Shown one piece after another: positions 10,130 to 20,119 of a stretch of DNA of 64,000 nucleotides (positions within the stretch are counted from its first letter, which is position 1; each line of letters begins with the position of its first letter). Below the pieces are notes generated by a model. The model saw nothing but the letters and a program-made list of their open reading frames with translations. It was not told where the DNA came from and searched no databases. The DNA comes from Tenodera sinensis (lineage: Eukaryota; Arthropoda; Insecta; Mantodea; Mantidae), in assembly GCA_030765045.1 (NCBI GenBank), contig CM060964.1, forward strand, positions 153,972,490 through 154,036,489. The letters run 5' to 3'. The position numbers and the translations under genes are program-made.

Positions 10130-12497
10130 GCATGCATGCATTTAATGCTTATTTAACCCTAATTGTTTTAATTTTTGTATTTTTTAATAAGTTTAAATAA
10201 ATTCTAGAATAAATAAAGTCTTACCTTTAAAGGTTCCTTTTTGAATGGTTCATCTCAAAACATGGACAGACATATAAGGGCACATCTCCACATTCATGGC
10301 ATGGCATATGTTAGTCTCTTTACAAACTCCTTTTTTGCAGCACACCACACACCTATGAAATTGAACGACTATTTTGCTGTCGGTGGTATCCTTTTAGGGA
10401 AGTCTTTTCCTTCAAGTCTGAGGGGTGCAGGGGTTGTAGATTTCTTACCCCTAAATGAAGAGGCCTTTGAATGTTATAGTGCTCAATATGCCAAAGTCCA
10501 GGTAGGTCATCATCTTGTGTGGGTTTAGAGTTGTCCAAATTACTAAACAATTGTATATGGTGATATCCAGCTGGTGTAAAAATACCTTTTTATACCATTT
10601 AACTCTTTTTCATAAAGAGGGATACGATTGCTATGCCTGATCTACTAGATCCACACCACCCATATGCATATTGTATTCCTGGATAACATCAGGCTCGAAA
10701 ATTGATATTTTGGTGTGGGTATTTTTCCAGTGTCAATCACCAAAATCTTAGGGCTGCAATTGGACAATGCTGTAACCAACCTCCTATCTTGCCAAGTAAT
10801 GTAGGTCAAGGGTAGGTGCTGATGCACCTGCATTTCTCCTCTCCTTAGAGTCTTTGTATTCACATAATTCGGCAAACCAATACGATTTGAACATACTGTT
10901 TCAATTGCGTTAGTTTTCCTTTTGTATAAGGCCATATATAATTTAGGGGAGCTGTACCAATTATCCAAATATACAGTCCTACCCTGGTCAAGTATAGGTT
11001 CCATTAGGTGCATTACTATGGAGCCAGATAACCCCAAATCTTTGTTTCCAGTACTATCAGTTCCTTGACCAGTGTAAATGCAGCTATTGTAAAGATATCC
11101 CGTTTTACTTTCACAAAGATCAAAACTCTTTATGCCAAATCTGGCCCTCTTTATTTTGATGTATTGCTTCCAACCTAAGCGGCCCTTCTAAAGCATCAAG
11201 CTTTCGTCAAAAGTGACCTTATCACCAGGCACATAATTTTCTTTGAATTTTGAAATTATATACTCCAAAACCGACCTAATTTTGTGTAGTTTATCATTTA
11301 CTTTTTCTGTGCCAGTGAACTGAAGGAACAGCAAAATGGAAGTAAACCTGTTGTTTGACATACATTTCCCAAAAAATGGAGTAGCTAGCATGTCATTTGT
11401 AGACCAGTACATGTCTAAAGTTGGTTTACAAATAACACCCATGAGCTTAATTAGACCAATTAGCCTGTAAATCTCATTCAGTGTTACTTCTGTCCATTTC
11501 TGAATTCTACTCTTAGGCCCTGTATTGCCTTTAGAAGTCAGGTCTTCCTTCACCTTACTTGCATATGCCTTTATTTCTATGACACTAAGTCAGCAATAAA
11601 AAGTTTTGTGAAAATGTCAATTGGTTGGCTGTCAGAAGTCAGCTGAGCCTGGGGTTGTACACCAGAGGCTGTGCTCGTGGAGATGTTTAGTTGTTTTGGG
11701 GCCATTTTAACTACCCCACAATGTTGCTTCTTCACGAACACCTGAAGGAAGAGAGTCACTTTCTTCCTCACTGCTACCTATATCCTTGATGCCCTCCTCA
11801 AAATCTGAAAACTCGCTGTCAATGTCAAAGTCACTGCCATATAGCAAAAAGTCCTCCACATTATCTGAATTTCTGAAGCCTGTACACTGCCTACACGAGC
11901 TAATGTGTTAGCTACATTGCTAGCCAAAGCCATGGTTAGAACTGAGATATAACATTTTCAAATGTGCTTTTTTGATAGCTAAAACAAAAAACTGTGAAAC
12001 CTGTAGCTACACGACTCTACCATAAATCTCAGCTGTGTACTTATTCTAAAATAAAAACGCTGACAGACAGGTTTGATTTCTTTCCAGCTTGGGTGAGACA
12101 CACACACATAAATGCATGAACAGAATGATAAAACCTTGAAGCTGAGAACATAGTGCTTAGCTAGCTATACGTATATACATTTGTACACACATACCACAAG
12201 CCTCACTCACTAATTACGTGTGTTCGACGTACAGAATGACTTTTGCTACAGAGAAAAAATTAGTGACATTTAAACATTTTCTTAATACAGTCTTTGTTTC
12301 TTTCTATGATAGCTGTATAGTACCTTTAATGAGCTTTAAGCCAGCTTTTGTTTCATTAAAATAATTTAATAAATACCAGATACAAATGTTTATGTACGAA
12401 GCATATTCACCTACATTTAACAATTTAAATGCCTTGAATTGTGTATTGGGTATTCATTACCGGCCATGCAGCGTTTATATGGCTATCGCTCAAGCGG
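10130..12497 (-). mobile_element. piggyBac-type element, second family
   Basis: A degraded piggyBac transposase lies on the minus strand. The right boundary is supported by TTAA at 12498-12501, directly adjoining LINE endonuclease sequence. The last bases inside read, inverted, CCGCTTGAGCGATAGCC. The left end is unclear: no matching terminal repeat with TTAA was found, though the LINE resumes by about 10095. Sequence and length differ from the piggyBac copies at 3490 and 57913, so this is another family. Confidence 0.7.
10230..11771 (-). pseudogene. piggyBac transposase, broken
   Basis: Minus-strand segments in order: an N-terminal acidic region (11771 upward), then KWTEVTLNEIYRLIGLIKLM and YWSTNDMLATPFFGKCMSNN, then GDKVTFDESLML with the first catalytic Asp of the DDD triad. 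Next comes GRTVYLDNWYSSPKLY with the second Asp, and later a degraded C-terminal cysteine-rich domain near 10230-10360 (CVVCCKKG, HECGDVPLYVCPCF in shifted frames). Frame changes near 11188, 10645 and 10350 break it. The PGBD4-like order (catalytic core then C-terminal zinc domain) fits the family. It is not functional as it stands. Confidence 0.8.
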
Positions 12498-12501
12498 TTA
12501 A

Positions 12502-13100
12502 AGGAGTCAAAGAAAATGTAGGCTCTCCAGTGTTCAGTAGAGCTAGGTTGTAATAATCCATGAAATCAGCGATGAGGTTGCCTCTTGCACAAGCACGACT
12601 TAAACACCAAAGTGAGTGACACGCACTGAAGTCTCCCACAAACAGAAAAGGAATTGACAACTGGGAAACTAGATCTTCTAAATCAGTGAGCGAGAACTCA
12701 TGAGATGGAGGTAGATATATATTAGAAATGAAAAACTGGATGGATGGCAATAGAATTCTTATGGCAACTGATCGTTTGTCAGACCGTAATGGCACAGATT
12801 CCATATATATATATATATATATATCACAGCATTGACATGTGCCAGAACTCCCTCTTCCGGTGTAAGATCATACCATACTGGGGTGTATTGTCTTAGGTGG
12901 AAAATATATTGTGGACGCAGCTTAGTCTCTTGCAAACATATGACCAAGGGCTCATGCTTATTGAGCTAAAGTTCAAGCTCTGGTCATTGTGTTTGAATAC
13001 CATATATGCTCCATAGTAGGATAGCCATGGTAATATTTTAATGGGATAAGTACTAAAGGCTATTACCTTGAAGCAGGCGGTAGTTGATTCAATTTGGCCC
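12502..13100 (-). pseudogene. LINE ORF2 endonuclease domain
   Basis: The minus strand reads VICLQETKLRPQYIFHL (the start of an exonuclease-endonuclease-phosphatase fold with the catalytic QET Glu), then FLFVGDFSACHSLW and GNLIADFMDYYNLALLNTGE. In GDFSACH the usual GDFNAHH Asn is Ser. An (AT)n microsatellite at about 12803-12824 interrupts the frame. The reading frame ends where the piggyBac-type element begins at 12497. Confidence 0.75.
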
Positions 13101-14650
13101 ATTTGTTACGTGTTGGGCTAATACCTTTTTCTGAAGCTTTATCCTGCCTCTTTTTCACTGAGGTTCTCACAATATGGGCAGGATCTTCTTCCTCCATCTC
13201 CTCTACCGAGGAGGTCCGTTTCCTCATAGTGAATTTCAGTTCAATTGCAAACTGAATGGAAACAAGAGATCGGCAAAGAAGAAAGTCACCGATCTGAAGT
13301 CATTCCAGAAGATTTCTCAGAAGAGGATCTTTGAGGAGATGAATGCTGAGCTTTCCTTCTCTTTGATTTACTGGAATCACACATGCTACTTTCTTTGAGG
13401 AAGTCAGTTCTACATAATGTGTTTTAAACTTTTTGGTGAAGCATCATATACAGCTTACTAGCACTATTGTTAGTGGTTGATGTTTTTGATGGTGGTGCTG
13501 CAGAGATGTTCTTTATATTTGCAGACTTGGTAGGTGATTGAGATGTACCTTTAGATATTGAAGATTTTGGAACTGCTCTTGCTAGGAGAATCCTTTCTGA
13601 AATGTGGCACCGTTATGATCGCTGGTTGGTGTAGCGATTTCCCATTTCAGTACCACTTTAGCTGCAACTGAGCTATATATACTAGACTTTGGGAGAGAGG
13701 GTTGTCAGATGTGCAGGAGTTTACAGGCTTCTGAGAAGGACACTTCTTTAACCTAGATCACCCTTTCCTCCATAAAACAGGGGCATTCTCGGGAACTAGC
13801 TGGATGGTCTCCGATCAGTTAACACAAATGGGAGGTGATGTACATGCATCTTCATGCACAAGACCCCCCACAGTTAACACAGATAGCTCTACCACTGCAA
13901 AAGTCTCATTGGGTTCGAGATGTAAGGCCTAACTTCAATGGCCTCATACCCTGCCTTAATCCTTTGTAGGAAATCTACCCAATCAAAGGTAAGGAGCGCA
14001 GTACAAGTGGGCAGGTATTCGATTCGCTCTTTCCTCTGAACCCAATATACTGAAGTCACAACTTGGTCTTCTAGGTTTGCCTGAATCTCCTCATTGGACA
14101 TACTGTCCAATGCTTGCACATTTACCACTCCATGGGAGGAGCTCAAGTCCTGCGCATCTCTACATGTACCGCGTAGCTGGCCAACAAATTGGCTTTTAGT
14201 ATTGTAGCTGCCTGGCATGCTGAATTAGCTTCGACCAAGGGCGTGCCATTTGAAGATCTAGTACAAGTTTTCATTAGGCCAGTTATCTACCAAGACCCTT
14301 TTGAATTATGAATGGATTTACTGATGTAATCTTTTTCTCTTCCTCTGTTCTAATAATGACAAAGTAGCAAGAACTACTCAACACTACTACATCCGTCACA
14401 CATACCTTCTGTATTTTTAATTTTTTTGAATTTGTCAAGGACATGGTATCATCTACTATTGAAGATGTCTCCAATGGCATGCTCACATCTTGGGCACCAT
14501 CCTGGCTTAGGCGAGAGTCCTGGCATGGACCTTGCTCACCCTCAGGTCTCACCTCCCAATGTATAGACAGAGGGACTCAATTGCCTTCAGGAGTGCATCA
14601 GTTCATGCAATGGTCCCTCCCCAGGCCTGACCTTTATCAGCAGATATGAA
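13100..14650 (-). pseudogene. LINE ORF1 (gag-like) of I-like element
   Basis: The minus strand carries an N-terminal block YFVIIRTEEEKKITSVNPFI. Next is a central RNA-binding-like segment with SSSHGVVNVQALDSMSNEEI and AGYEAIEVRPYISNPMR. Degraded zinc-knuckle sequence near 13780-13900 (a CVNC-type motif with DHPASSRECP) and a Ser/Thr/Lys-rich tail follow. The order matches ORF1 proteins of I-clade LINEs. Several stops and shifts occur, and the knuckle cysteines are partly lost. Confidence 0.65.
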
Positions 14651-14689
14651 CATAAGTCCTACATGATAATCAGAAGCTGTGAATTATGC

Positions 14690-15290
14690 AGTTATCCAGT
14701 CACCCTCTGCATCTCCCCATCCACCACCAACCTGCACGAAAGGTATCCATCAGACTGCACTCAGTTGGGTATCAGGTTGAAGGTCAAACACAAGCTTCCA
14801 TCTGTAACTCCTCATACGTACTACATATTACAAAAACATTGCAACACCACAAAATGCAAACAAGATACACATCAGTTAAAAAGCTGCATTTTTCTATAAG
14901 ACCAGTTAAAGGTAAGAACCCTTTGCAAAACAATCCAGGTGTTTATAAAATTACTTGTGATTGTGGTGAATCGTACATAGGTCAAACGGGAAGATCTATC
15001 AATACAAGAAAAAAGGAACATACAAGATATATGAAACTTTCTCAACCAGAAAAATCTGCCATTGTGGAACATGCAGAAAACATTGGCCATCACACTGACT
15101 CTGACAACTTAAAGATGTTAGCAATTTGTGACAATTTCTCTCAAAGAATGACGGAAAGCATAGAAATACTCAAGAAAAGAAGCAATCTGAACCGTGACAC
15201 GGGAAAACCATTCGGCATGGTATGGAAGACCCCTATTAGCATCACAACCTCCTATTGGAGAAGGAAACAATAGCATTGTAAGTGGGAGGG
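14690..15290 (+). pseudogene. Penelope-like element, GIY-YIG endonuclease end
   Basis: The frame ending at 15273 contains PGVYKITCDCGESYIGQTGR, then TRKKEHTRYMKLSQPEKSAI and later SIEILKKRSNLNRDTG. This is the GIY-YIG endonuclease module at the C-terminus of Penelope-like retroelements: the VYKI and YIG motifs, the conserved Arg after QTGR, and a downstream EIL...NLNRD block. The RT domain expected upstream is absent, although the linker (KKLHFSIRPVKG) is present. The 3' sequence to about 15450 has a TATA-like AGTATAAAAGCAG, possibly terminal-repeat sequence of the element. Confidence 0.85.
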
Positions 15291-15449
15291 GACGGCGAGG
15301 CCAGCCAGAGTATAAAAGCAGTGACCAGTTGGACAAGATTTGCAGTCGCCCAGTGAAGCAGCCTAACACAGTCTACAGCAAAACGCCGGCATGATTCGAA
15401 AAGCCAACAGGACAAAGTCCATACTGGAAGCCAAGAAGTAATGGACAAA

Positions 15450-16105
15450 AGCCGTAATTATTTATCTAATACTTCTTTGGTCAGAAGTCTACATTGTGAG
15501 GTTTATAAGACTGAACATTACTAATGGTCTGATATTCATTATAAAGATATGATTGGTTCACTATAACCAGCAATGGAAACTACAAGAGAATGACAAAGTT
15601 AAAATACATAATTTGCACATTCATAATTAAGAGAAGGCATTACTGAGTTCTGGGAATGGTCACGTTGAGTTTAAACACATCTTTTCCAGGAATGCAACAT
15701 TTTTTAGATTCACATTATCATATTAGACTCTTAACTGTAGAAATTATTCAAGGCGTGAGACCTAAACCAGCCACTAGAGCTCTCTCTAGTTAAAGTTGAC
15801 AAAGTCAAGCTGAAAGAAATTCCAGCAAATGTGCAAGGCACCCTGACTTCCTAAGATTCACTGCGCATTCGAGAACGATAAATAACAATATACAACTTTA
15901 ATGTATGCTATTAATACAGAAATGACACCCTCACTGGAGGAATCAGAAATAGTAATGGCTTGGTATTTAGAAATACAGCATCCACCATATCAAATTTTGC
16001 CTTTGGCTAAGCTACTTTAAGTTGGCTGAATTGGAAGCAGGTGAACAAAAATATCACTGCTAGTTGCAAATGCTAAAATCAACTTTCACTTTTTGTATTG
16101 AATGT
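15450..16105. other. No recognised feature
   Basis: AT-rich sequence downstream of GMPS exon coordinates on the minus strand. I looked for the next GMPS exon and did not find one. Confidence 0.55.
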
Positions 16106-16139
16106 TTTTCCACACAATAGCCGTGTGTAGGACACAATT

Positions 16140-16264
16140 GGAAAGAGTAGAGTGAGACTGAAAAATTGAATGCCATTCAATTGGTAGACTCATGGTAACC
16201 AGTAGATCCGTGGTTCAAATCCCGGTCATGGCATTCAATTTTTCAGTCTCACTCTATCCTTTCC
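16140..16264 (+). repeat. Hairpin element with tRNA-like core
   Basis: A 36-bp left arm (16140-16175) and 36-bp right arm (16229-16264) are inverted repeats with two mismatches; the arms contain ACTGAAAAATTGAATGCCA. The 53-bp core has a B-box GGTTCAAATCCC at 16212-16223 and an A-box-like TTGGTAGACTCATGG. The segment just left (about 16106-16139) resembles the GCCGTGTGT head seen at 26198 and 44297. A similar hairpin lies at 44366-44503. Confidence 0.8.
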
Positions 16265-16792
16265 AACTTTCACTTTGCTATAGATATGGTCATTGCTGCT
16301 GTTGTTCCCGGTGTATTGCAAACCAAAATGTTGCATGTTATGTTGTTTTCTGTTCTTGGGTTATTGTGAACCAGCCTATAATATGTTGTACAACCTTAAA
16401 CTTTACATCCTGAAATGTTTCTTCAAATTATCTTTGAATGTGAGCTAACATGTATGAATTCAATTAATTCACACTGTGCAGTAAAAAAGAAATATTAAGC
16501 CATAATTCATTTCAATATTAAGTACAGAACTAAACACCTTACTTAACCAAACTGAACTCAACCACTATTAGTCTGTCATCTGAATCTAGCATAACCTTGT
16601 TTCTTGGTAGGAAACATGTGCCCAAATGCTCAGTGCGAAAAAACCAAGTTAAACCATAGCTCACTGGATCTTTACAGGCTGGCATAAATACAACCGGGCA
16701 AAAAAATCTGCAGGTTGCCAATAATAAAACCCATCTTTATAATCTGCCCAAAAGAAAAAGAAAAAATACTATGTAAAACAAATGCTGGTTAC

Positions 16793-16958
16793 CTTTTAGT
16801 CGAAGACCAAGCTTTTCCAAAGACTGCTCAACTTTCTGACTTTCACCTTTCCTCATAAATCCATTATCGATATACACAGCCGTCACCTGATCCTCACATA
16901 AAGCCTTATGCAGAAGAGCTGCACAAACAGTGGAATCAACACCACCACTAACCAAAAG
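16793..16958 (-). CDS. GMPS: GMP synthase exon with ATP-pyrophosphatase P-loop
   Basis: GMP synthase [glutamine-hydrolysing] converts XMP to GMP using ATP and ammonia from glutamine, the last step of de novo GMP synthesis in the cytosol. This 166-bp minus-strand exon encodes LLVSGGVDSTVCAALLHKAL followed by a stretch ending IDNGFMRKGESQKVEQSLEK and LGLRLK. SGGVDST is the diagnostic P-loop of the N-type ATP-pyrophosphatase domain, and DNGFMRK is also conserved. The acceptor TTTTGCAG precedes the exon at 16959. The donor GTAACC follows 16793, leaving phase 1, as expected before a Val codon. It joins in phase 0 to the exon at 50541-50684. No stops occur, so it is probably functional. The remaining 3' exons were not recognised and may lie left of the window. 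Confidence 0.93.
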
Positions 16959-17042
16959 CTGCAAAACATAAAGAGATGCATTTTGATGTACTTATGGTAT
17001 GTTTAGATATGCATTTCTCATTTGATTCTACAGCTACTCTTA

Positions 17043-18362
17043 TGAGGGCAGTTCAATAAGTACCTGTTTCAAAATACATGGTGCTGCTAAGACAAGTTGT
17101 TGTTATCATGTACTGCAATTTGTTAAACGTCACCAAAACAATATAACAATGGTACTGATTCATAATTTAGTTTGGATTTGGCAAGCATTTTGGTTAGTCG
17201 CTCAATGTGTTTTAGCTAAAATGGAAAAAGTGCAGTACTGTAGAATGATTTGATTTTTACTTCTAGATGAGAAAACTTGCGAGATACAAGTGAAATTGGA
17301 TGCTTTTTATGGGGACTTTTCCCCATCTATGACAACAAGTATAGTTCAATGGCTTTAAACATGGTTGAACAACTGTTTTTGATGAACACAAAGGAAACCC
17401 AGCAGATGTGATTACCGAGGAAGTAATTGAAAAAGTTAATGATACGATTTTTACTGATCACTGAACAAAATTTTGCAAAGTGGCAGAGACCATAGATGTG
17501 TCGACGGGAATGGCAATTTGTAATTAGCATAAGTTGGAAATAGAACATCTGTTTTTGGTGAATGCCCAGGACACCTGGAAGATGCGATTACCAGGGAAGT
17601 CATTGAAAAATTCCATGATATGACTTTTGCTTTGCTTCATCATTTTCATTTTCATCATCTTCATCTTCATCATCATCTTTCTCATCTTCATCTTCTTCTA
17701 CTTCTTACCTCATACATTAGACATTTGTAGCAATCTACACTTCTTGCTCGTGCCAACTTTTATTCGGCCTTCCATTTCTTTTCTCTACTGTCTGAACCTT
17801 TTTTCACAGAACTGGCACCATCAATGAGACCTGGATTCATCGTTATGCTCTGGAAACCAAATAATAATCAAAACAATGGATTACTTGCAGCTAATCTGCC
17901 CCAAAGAGGGCAAAGACAGTCCCATTAGCCAGAAAAGTGATGGTGATGACTTTAGGATGCAAAGGGTGTGAAGTCACAGCCCCATTTGGCAAAGAAAAAA
18001 GTGCTGTTTCCTCGTGACAATATACCAGCACATTACCACATGTTGTCGCCGCTGAACTCCATGAACTGCCTTATAATTGCTGCAAACACTTCATATTTGC
18101 CCAACCTGGCTCCCTGCAATTTTTCTTGTTCCCAAACATGAAGGAATGGTTTGTGAAAATAAAATTTATATCAAATTAGGTTATTGAAACAGAGGCATAT
18201 TTTGTAGAGCTTAACAATTCTGTTTCTGGAAGTTTTAAATAATGGCAGGAACGTCTGGAGAAGTGGTGCTCTAAAAGGTGACAATATTGAGAAGCAAATG
18301 ATTTGTGTTTGAGAAAACTGGCATCTTCATTCCTAACACAGGCAATTATTGAACTGCCCTAG
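17043..18362 (+). mobile_element. Decayed mariner element
   Basis: Flanked by TA (17041-17042 and 18363-18364). The ends are GAGGGCAGTTCAATAAGTACC and, inverted, CTAGGGCAGTTCAATAATTGC. Plus-strand fragments of mariner transposase are recognisable across many stops: FYGDFSPSMTT, NETWIHRYALETK near 17823-17860, KRAKTVPLA, then PRDNIPAHYHM near 18010 and LPNLAPCNFS. The usual first catalytic motif DETW is NETW here (codon 17823-17825), so that Asp is lost, while the Asp in RDNIPAH is kept. A CATTTTCATCATC microsatellite (about 17636-17705) expanded within it. Confidence 0.85.
17636..17705. repeat. TTCATC-type microsatellite
   Basis: Imperfect TCATCT/TTCATC repeats expanded inside the decayed mariner transposase. 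Confidence 0.85.
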
Positions 18363-18499
18363 TATGAAAACAGCATTCTATAGTTTACCATACATTATTG
18401 ATCATAAATACAGATTTCCAAAAATAAAATAATGTCAAAAAATCAACTAAATAAAAAATAAGTTCATCTTATATATTTAAACTAGCAATTCTTGTATAT

Positions 18500-18840
18500 A
18501 TATAAATATATTCCGCGCAAATTGGAAACAGCTCTAACAATTTCGACCAAATTTTGTATTCAGATAGGGTTTTCCTTATTGAGTTTATCTATATAGGTGT
18601 CATTCCTGAAAAAAATGTGATTTTACGCGTAACAGTCACAATTAGTTGAAACCTTATTTTGGCCATAAATTCTCTGCTAATGGGCCAATTTCAACAAACA
18701 AGGCAGGATATTAAAGGCCTCGTCGTGGAAATGGCTCCATCAATTAGCATGAAAATTTATATTTAGTTAACATTTTGCTTTTCAAGTTTATCTAAATAAG
18801 TATCTTCTCCCGAAAAAAACACGATTAAAAAAAAGCAACT
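18500..18840. repeat. Two imperfect tandem copies of a dispersed-repeat segment
   Basis: The segment around 18570-18640 (GAGTTTATCTATATAGGTG, CATTCCTGAAAAAAATGTG) recurs diverged at 18780-18835 (AAGTTTATCTAAATAAGTA, CTCCCGAAAAAAACACG). Each is preceded by a related sentence-like stretch (AATTTCGACCAAATTT versus CAATTTCAACAAACAAGG). No gene, and the ends are not defined. Confidence 0.45.
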
Positions 18841-19154
18841 ATGCTATTAAGGAAGCACTAATGCACATATTCAAGACAAATAAAAATTAATCTTATAATT
18901 ACATATCAATTCTAAATTCACTATTCAACTATATGAGACATCTCTGCAAATGAATTAACCCTTGAATTGGCAAGTTATTTTGCTACATATGCCTCTTCCT
19001 CTAACTCCTAAACCAGCTTTCATGTCCCTTTCAGAGGCACTTTAGCCAAAGTGATTCAAATAGCCATAATTAAGGCAATACACAATGGACTGGCCATCCA
19101 TTCAAAGCCAAACGTCATGAGTTTGCGAGGGAGAAGAAAAAAAACTCTTGTTTT

Positions 19155-19916
19155 TGATACCGAAATTTAGATTTCCGATCGAATGGGCTTTTGAAAAAGA
19201 CACGTTTTAATTTAATTGCCGGATGTGAGATTTGCGATAAGTGTTAAGTAATAACATACATAGATAATAGAGTAGCAAGTGTTGTAAGGTGAGCAAGATA
19301 TGAGTAAATGATAGTCGTTAAATTTGTAGTATAAACGCATTATTGGTTTGAAATTAACGAGTCATGACGTCATACCACATAGTTTAAATACACGTTCGAA
19401 AGTCAAGTCTACCAACCTTAAAAGTCGCGCGATATATTTAATAAAATATAAAGTAAACATCGTTTAATCCTAAAAAGGTAATTATATATTTGAAATTCAT
19501 AAAAGAACATGTTATAATAGAAAGGGACATTTCTAAATTGCGGGAAAAGGAAATAGCATTTTGGATACGAGGCTTTCTTGGATGACGTCATGACATTCAA
19601 ATGGAGCGAACGGCTTCTTAGCGTGGGTAAGAGAGAAAGCGTCGGGGCATTACTCAACCAGAGACCAGTACGGGAGGTCGTGCTGCGTGGATGTGAGTGC
19701 GATTCCTCTACATAGCTCCCGAAAATATTTAAGAGACAATAAATAATATAAAAAGTTGTTCTTGGGTTGTCCATCACACTTACGCAAACCCGAGATAAAG
19801 AGATTTCTTGCAGAACTAGCCGGAGCAAAACACTTCAAAGGGTAACGTCACGTCACCAACGACTTCAGCTTCAAATGGCGATCCAATAACTAGGACACAA
19901 CGATTATACAGCTTCA
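19155..19916 (+). repeat. 5' LTR
   Basis: Begins TGATACCGAAATTT and ends ACAGCTTCA. It contains a CRE-like TGACGTCA near 19364-19371, a TATA-like AGTTTAAATACAC near 19382, and AATAAA motifs near 19440 and 19738. It lacks 19 bp present in the 3' LTR. Confidence 0.93.
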
Positions 19917-19919
19917 AAT

Positions 19920-19937
19920 TGGCGCCCAACGTGGGGC
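19920..19937 (+). promoter_or_regulatory. Primer-binding site, tRNA-Lys(1,2) type
   Basis: TGGCGCCCAACGTGGGGC starts three bases after the 5' LTR. It is complementary to the 3' end of tRNA-Lys with anticodon CUU, the primer used by several retroelements. The match is 18 of 18 to the sequence I know for that tRNA end. Confidence 0.9.
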
Positions 19938-20119
19938 GTCGAAAGAATGGACCAACCCCCCAAGACGACCAGATCAGCATCGAACCAGCAGACAAGAAGG
20001 TGCCCAGCGTGTCAACATCTGTGAAACGTGTAGTGAACAAGTTTAAGTGCAGTTAAAGTGAAATAGTGAAAATATTGAAAATTTTGGTGAGTAGAAAAAC
20101 ACATGTAAATAGCTTAGAA

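Larger units (their letters stand above)
8455..14655 (-). mobile_element. I-like LINE (RNase H-bearing), minus strand, interrupted
   Basis: Reading right to left: ORF1 (about 14650-13100), ORF2 endonuclease (about 13100-12502), a nested piggyBac-like element, the endonuclease end plus RT start (about 10095-9097), then RT fused to RNase H (about 9030-8455). The order ORF1, EN, RT, RNase H and the ORF1 style fit the I group of LINEs. All parts have frameshifts or stops, and the RT palm is mostly missing. A related element lies at 38640-40330. Confidence 0.8.

Noticed and set aside
10130..10160. Left terminal repeat of the second piggyBac-type element at TTAACCC (10153)
   Set aside because: The following sequence does not match the inverse of the right end, so the border was left approximate.
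14950..15300. Hammerhead ribozyme in the Penelope-like 3' region
   Set aside because: Such elements often carry one, but I found no CTGATGA...GAAA core in the expected arrangement.
17627..17827. 66-codon hydrophobic frame that looks like a membrane protein
   Set aside because: It is made by the TTCATC microsatellite inside a dead mariner.
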